Shown: piece after piece, positions 27,901-33,900 of the stretch
How the letters are laid out: each line of letters opens with the position of its first letter
Position numbering within the stretch: position 1 is the stretch's first letter
DNA from: Bedellia somnulentella
Taxonomy: Eukaryota > Arthropoda > Insecta > Lepidoptera > Bedelliidae
Assembly: GCA_963576735.1 (NCBI GenBank)
Contig: OY755177.1
Span: 7,564,001-7,628,000, forward strand
Reading direction: 5' to 3'
DNA length: 64,000 nt
Notes under the pieces: model-generated
Database searches by the model: none
What the model was told of the DNA's origin: nothing
The model's input: the letters and a program-made list of their open reading frames with translations, nothing else
Translations under genes and position numbers: made by a program

Positions 27901-30900
27901 AATAAATTATTGCAAACAATAAAATTATTAAAATTAAAGGTATTGGTGAAAGTCCATTTCCCATTAAATTTCAAAGTACTTAAAAACTGTCATTTACTAC
28001 TAAAACTAGTATAGTTCCAAAAGTCAAAATACATATTTTGTTTATCACATATAGGATAATAAAAAATAAAGTTATACCAAACAGGTCGACTAGCTAGTCT
28101 ATCTACTTGCTTTCTTAAACTACCAATGGGCATCCCTGATCAGTACGCAGCCAAAAAGTGTTTATGTCGTTGTAAATGTAAAATGATTAATAAAAATTTC
28201 TTATGAAATAGAAAGATAAATCTTTGAGCCAAAGTATTTGAAAGAAGAATTAAACTACATGTAGCAACTATATCTTGAGATCTATACAAGAAGATATCAA
28301 TGCTTTTCTTAAAAAATTTATTTTTTACAATAATATTTATAAATTACTTATACTCATGAGATTAAAAAAACAATTATATTTATATGCTCAGGAATAAGTC
28401 CAAACCAAGAGGAAAGGTTTGATTTGAATTTGCGTTCCATGCATATAAATCAATATTCATAAGTTAGGTACAAAACTAACACCCATTTATATTTCACAAA
28501 AAATCGCCAAACTGTTGTTGGTTGATTAATTTAAGACATAAAACTTATTAATGAGTGCACTCTGTATTTGATACACCATACCTATAGAGGTATAATAGTA
28601 CTTACTATTGCCAACCATATATATAGATATGACCATACCATAGTTAACAATATTTTCGACGATTTCAGTAGAAACTGCTTAACTAATTCGACTGGAAAAA
28701 TAATCAGAACAAGACAGAATTAACAATGCTTTCTTTTTGTTAAACTTTAGGTAATAGACATTATTATAATACCTTTAAAGTTTATAAGATTTACGTAAAG
28801 ATATTTTCTGACTTAATAAATAAAAAAAAAGAGAGAGCCTTTGAATTTGTTAAGGCCAAAAAAAAAAAGTCTGTATTTCTACACCTTTATTTAATATATG
28901 TCAAATGTTCAAAAAAGGAAACATTGAAAACTGCAGTTTCAAGGTACAAATGGAATGAAAAAATATTATAAGCATGAAGATCATGTTGCAATCAAGAATA
29001 TTAATGTAATAAAATTAAATATAACATATGTATGAATATTATGACTTGCCTTGACAGAATATGTGTTTAAAAAGAAAACCATATCTTGGCCTATATCAGT
29101 ATTTTCCTTTAATTATACATAGGTTTACGAAAATATTGTTCGGTTGCACAAAGCGGACAGTCACTGCACACCCAACCGGGAACTGATGGCGTGAGATATG
29201 ATTGTATGTATACATACAAAACAAAAAACGATAGCATGCTCTCGATTACTATCCAATCAAATAAAAGTAAATTATTGACGTAAGAAATATAAGGGAATTT
29301 CATACCTACCCTGCTACATACCTGCGATATGCCTTTGTATAGTAATATTTCTAAAACCAACTAGATTCAAACCCAATAAAAGGGAACTATCTTCAGTTAG
29401 TTTTCCTCGTATGACCATGACAAGACCATAGACATAAAAATAACCGCCCTTGCATGCGGATCCATAAGCAGTTATAAATACGTTCTGTAAAAGGCGATTC
29501 ACATAAAATGTAATGATATAAGTTTAGTGTAAAAACTTCCAAAGACCAACTGCTTTTTATATATATTTTTTATATTAAAAAATTATTTATTTAAATACGT
29601 AAAAATAGATGAACAAGTAACAAATTCAAATTTGTATGTTGGCAATTGCTAACACGTAAGTGGTTTTGCGATGGAGAGGTTTCAATTGTGTCAGTTTTGC
29701 TATTGGAGCCCTGTATTTACTAAATACCAACAGAGACATTCGTAAAGATAAACGGTAAAGGTAATGGTCTAGAAGGAAAACGATGAAATTTATCAAGTTT
29801 GTGAAAACTGAATTTTTTCGTGTTCTTTACTTTTGGTAAAGGCTACAAGGTACAATTGCTAAGAGAAACAAAATGTAAGATTCCTTTGAATCTATTGTGT
29901 TAATCGAGATGATTCCCGTATGATCTCTGAATGAATTTCTCGGTTTAGGAATTAATCTACTATCTCAATCACACATATATGAATATTTGTATATAATACA
30001 TATATTTCATTTACAACACATGAATAAAACGTTTCTGGTACGTGGCCCTCAGAAATGTCAAAAATTAGTTGACATAATGAATTTTATGAAAAAAAAAAAT
30101 CTTACACCCTTCCACGACGTTATAATTTGCAAAGATATGAATGGATCATCAGCATCATCAGCACCTATGTGCATTGTGACAACACTGAGTGTACCTGTGA
30201 GCGTCTAGAAGGTGGCGGCCGGCGGCGGTGGCGGCGGCGGCAGTGACGTGACATGTCCATCACGGTCTTCATCACGGCAGGTACAAGCACAACCGTAGCG
30301 AGCGGGGACAGTTGCGGCGGCCATCGGTGAGTTCGCAGCTGTTTGTCGATAGCGACAATAGTATTGCACGTCTTGTAATGCCATGTGGGCATCATAATTA
30401 GACAGCAAGATAGTCCGTCGTTTTTCGTATGTGGGTAATAATGAAAACTATTTTAATTTTCATATGTGAGTAATAATGAAAAACATTATTACCATGTGAT
30501 TATTCAAAATAATGATGTTGATTCATCCATAACAAGGTTATTGGAGATGTAACTTAGAGCCAAAAGGCAATCAAAGCTGATATTGTGTTTGTGATTTTTC
30601 CAAACTATTATTACGGCAAAGTCAGCACCTCAAGTGAAATTCACTGTGTAGGTTATCAGGTACCTGTCGATATACTTACCATTATACTGTTTCATGTTAA
30701 TCCTGCTGGGATATATAACCCCAATGTTCAGAGAACTCGTCAGTGATGGGAACTATGGTCGTCTCGACCTTAGGGTTCTTCTTGCTTGGGTATGTCATTC
30801 GTACTGGTTCGTATGACACATTATTTTCCGACAACTCAACGTTTTTATAGTAAAAACTTACGGTCGGTGCACACCGTATTATTTAATATACATGTAGTAA

Positions 30901-33900
30901 CTATTTACTGATTGATGATAATGCTGAAATGAATAAAGCTACTTTCTGGGAAGTATCTCGTACAACCACTTTAGGAAAGCGCATGCCAATTGATCTTCTG
31001 GATAATAACTCGTATTACCTCTTTAAGAAGATTAAAAAGTTGTCGATGTATAATATTATTCATTGTGATAACGTACGGTAGGTGCACACCGTATTATTTG
31101 ATATACATGTAGTAACTATGTACTGAATGACGATAATGCTAAAATGAATAAAGCTACTTTCTGGGAAGTATCTCGTACAACCACTTTAGGAAAGCGCATG
31201 CCAATTGATCTTCTGGATAATAACTCGTATTACCTCTTTAAGAAGATTAAAAAGTGGTCGATGTACTATATTATTCATCGTGATAACGTACGGTAGGTGC
31301 TCACCGTATTATTTGATGTACATGTAGTAACTATGTACTGAATGACGATAATGCTGAAATGAATAAAGCTAATTTCTGGGAAGTATCTCGTACAACCACT
31401 TTAGGAAAGCGCATGCCAATTGATCTTCTGGATAACAACTCGTATTACCTCTTTAAGAAGATTAAAAAGTTGTCGATGTATAATGTTATTCATTGTGACA
31501 ACGTACGGTAGGTGCATATTGTATTATTAAATTTACATGTTCAAGAAAATACATTATGACAATCAATGTTCTGGTTAATATTACTTATTATCTCTTTAAG
31601 AAAATTTTAATATTGAACATATTTACCGTTTTTATGATTCATGACACTTTCTGCGCTGTATTGCGTAGGTAAAACCACTTAAGATATACATTACATCAAT
31701 CTTCTGGGTAATATTACGTTACTTATTATCATTTTAATAAGACTAAAAAGTGGGTCATTGATAAAGTTAATAACAATTATGTCACTTTCTGCGCAGTATC
31801 GCACCATCACTTAAAAAAGTGGATTGAAGAAAAAACTGTATAATAACTCATTAAGGGGCGTAAGAACATAAAATGATTATATTACTCACCGCCATTTTTG
31901 CCGCCAACTATCAAAAATGAATTTACATATATAGTATTTCGGAAGTAGGTCCTTGTCAATTCATATATTTACTTGAATAGTCATTATACACTGGCGTTTT
32001 CTAGTTGAAAACTAATGATTATGTAACAATTTTTATTTTACGGAGACGAGACGTGTTTCCAATGCAGCACACCTAAAAAGAATGAAGGACCGAACATAGG
32101 AAGGAGATTGGAGGACGAGAGACCGATTGGTGAACGGAATGAGTTGAAAAATCGTTATTTTCGCTCTTAAACGGTGTGACCATGCAGTGTATCCTGAATC
32201 GGACTACATGGTTTACTAAATCTTGAGGATGTAACATTGAAATATAATTACGTATTCATGTGTTGAGAGATTGTGTCGAGCAATCAGTTGTAATTATAAC
32301 GGTTACGTATTAAATCAAATTTTGAGTAACTGCCAGTGAATTTTGAAGCTATTCGAAGAACGTATGGTCTAATTTGTCATTGTATTGACGCAATACTTAT
32401 CAGATTGGGAAATTTTAACCATGTTATCGTTTTAATTATTTTTTTCTAGGCTAATTTATGTTCATAAGTGTGCCAATTTGCACCTATCATAAAACTTGTT
32501 CAAGTAAGATAATATTATTACGATAAAGCAGCTGCTTAAGTCTATTTTGCATCTCAAAAAAGTCTTAACAAAAAAACACACTAACTTTTATTTTATAACA
32601 ACAAAAAAATAATAGTGAATACCTTTCCAGATAGTAAAAGGTGACTCAGCCATATCGAAAAAGAGGACGACCATAATCGAAGGGCGGGCGCGCGCGAAAT
32701 TCGATTTCACTGCGCAAACCAATCTAGAACTACCATTGAAGAAGGGCGAAGTGGTGGTACTTACCAGACGCATCGACCACAACTGGTGGGAAGGCAGGAA
32801 CGGCAACAAGACGGGAATATTCCCGGATAACTATGTGCAAGTTTTGCAGGAACCTAGTCAAAGTAAACCTGGTAAGTGTAAGACAATTTGTACAACTTGC
32901 CGTTGGTCGATGATCGATAGTCTCCTGTTACCCGAATGAGAATTAATGCTGTGATAAAATTATGTATTTTTTCAATCGTTAACCTAATCAACATTTCTTT
33001 TCTCTATTTTATTAGTCCCATCCGTAAGTCGTTGTCGAATATTTTATGATTCAACTTGCTATAATTAATCTTATGCACTGAATGATTATACACAAGAATG
33101 ATAGTTGTAGCATTTTATTTAAGATAGAAAATTTAAATAGCAATCGTATCAAATATTCTATCTCAAGACTGACCTGACTAGTTCTACCACAAAACATCCA
33201 TTAAGCTAGTGATGTACCACCCACAGAAGTATCATCCACATCCAAGCCGCTAGCGTCCCCGGCAGCTCACGGGCAGGTCGCGGGCGCGGGCCGGCTCAGC
33301 ATGGGCGCGCACTCGTACACGCCGCAACTCAACAGCGCCGCGCTCAACAATGCGCCGCCCGCCACGCAGCCTTTGCTTGGTGAGGAACTTCACTACATTT
33401 TATGTAGATTTGTTGAGGATGGTCCATAGCTTTGTCTCAAGTGCTGTCTATTAAAACTGCGTGTGTAGAAAATATTTGATAAAAGAATCACACATTTATC
33501 TTGTGTGCATAATGAACGCTTTTATGAGTTAACGGCAGGGATAATTTTAGTTTAATAAACTAAGGAGCCTGGTTTGGAATTTCTGTCAAATAATGATTAA
33601 CAGAATCCAGAATATCAAAAATGTATTGAAATCAATAGCGGGTTTAAAGAAGGAGTTATTTTGACACCCAGAGTTAAAAAAATATAAAATTTCTGATAAG
33701 ATATGAGTCTAATATATAATTCACTTGTAAATTACAGTGTACTATCTTGCTGACTTGAAAATCGTTGTTCTTTTAGTTATCTTTTGATTTAGACAACCCA
33801 ATATATACTCAAATATAAACCCCAGCCTAAATATATTTGAAAAGTAACAAATAAACCTAAATTCCTCAGGCATAAGCATGGAGAAAGGCAGTTCTCGTCC

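Larger units (their letters stand above)
27813..32254. mobile_element. 4.4-kb inverted-repeat element without transposase
   Basis: About 46 bp at 27813-27860 (TTTCAATGTTACATCCTCAA and onward) is matched in reverse at 32208-32254. The subterminal block at 32078-32215 is shared with the neighbouring MITE. Between the ends I find a LINE-tail-like scrap near 29150, a GC-rich island at 30205-30340 and a 215-bp tandem array, but no ORF above 80 codons. Either a large non-autonomous element or two facing copies that captured DNA. Confidence 0.5.

Noticed and set aside
29109..29502. Minus-strand ORFs of 62-83 codons inside the 4.4-kb element
   Set aside because: Examined as possible transposase; no DDE-type motifs, low complexity, and part of it is a LINE tail.
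30137..30196. ATG exon ([10 protein letters not shown]) with a GTGAGC donor in phase 0
   Set aside because: It could join 32631, but the serine-rich peptide follows a microsatellite-like ATCATCAGC run and nothing else supports it.
30860..31760. Regular spacing suggestive of a CRISPR-like array
   Set aside because: The units are 215 bp and entirely repeated, with no unique spacers, in a eukaryotic intron.
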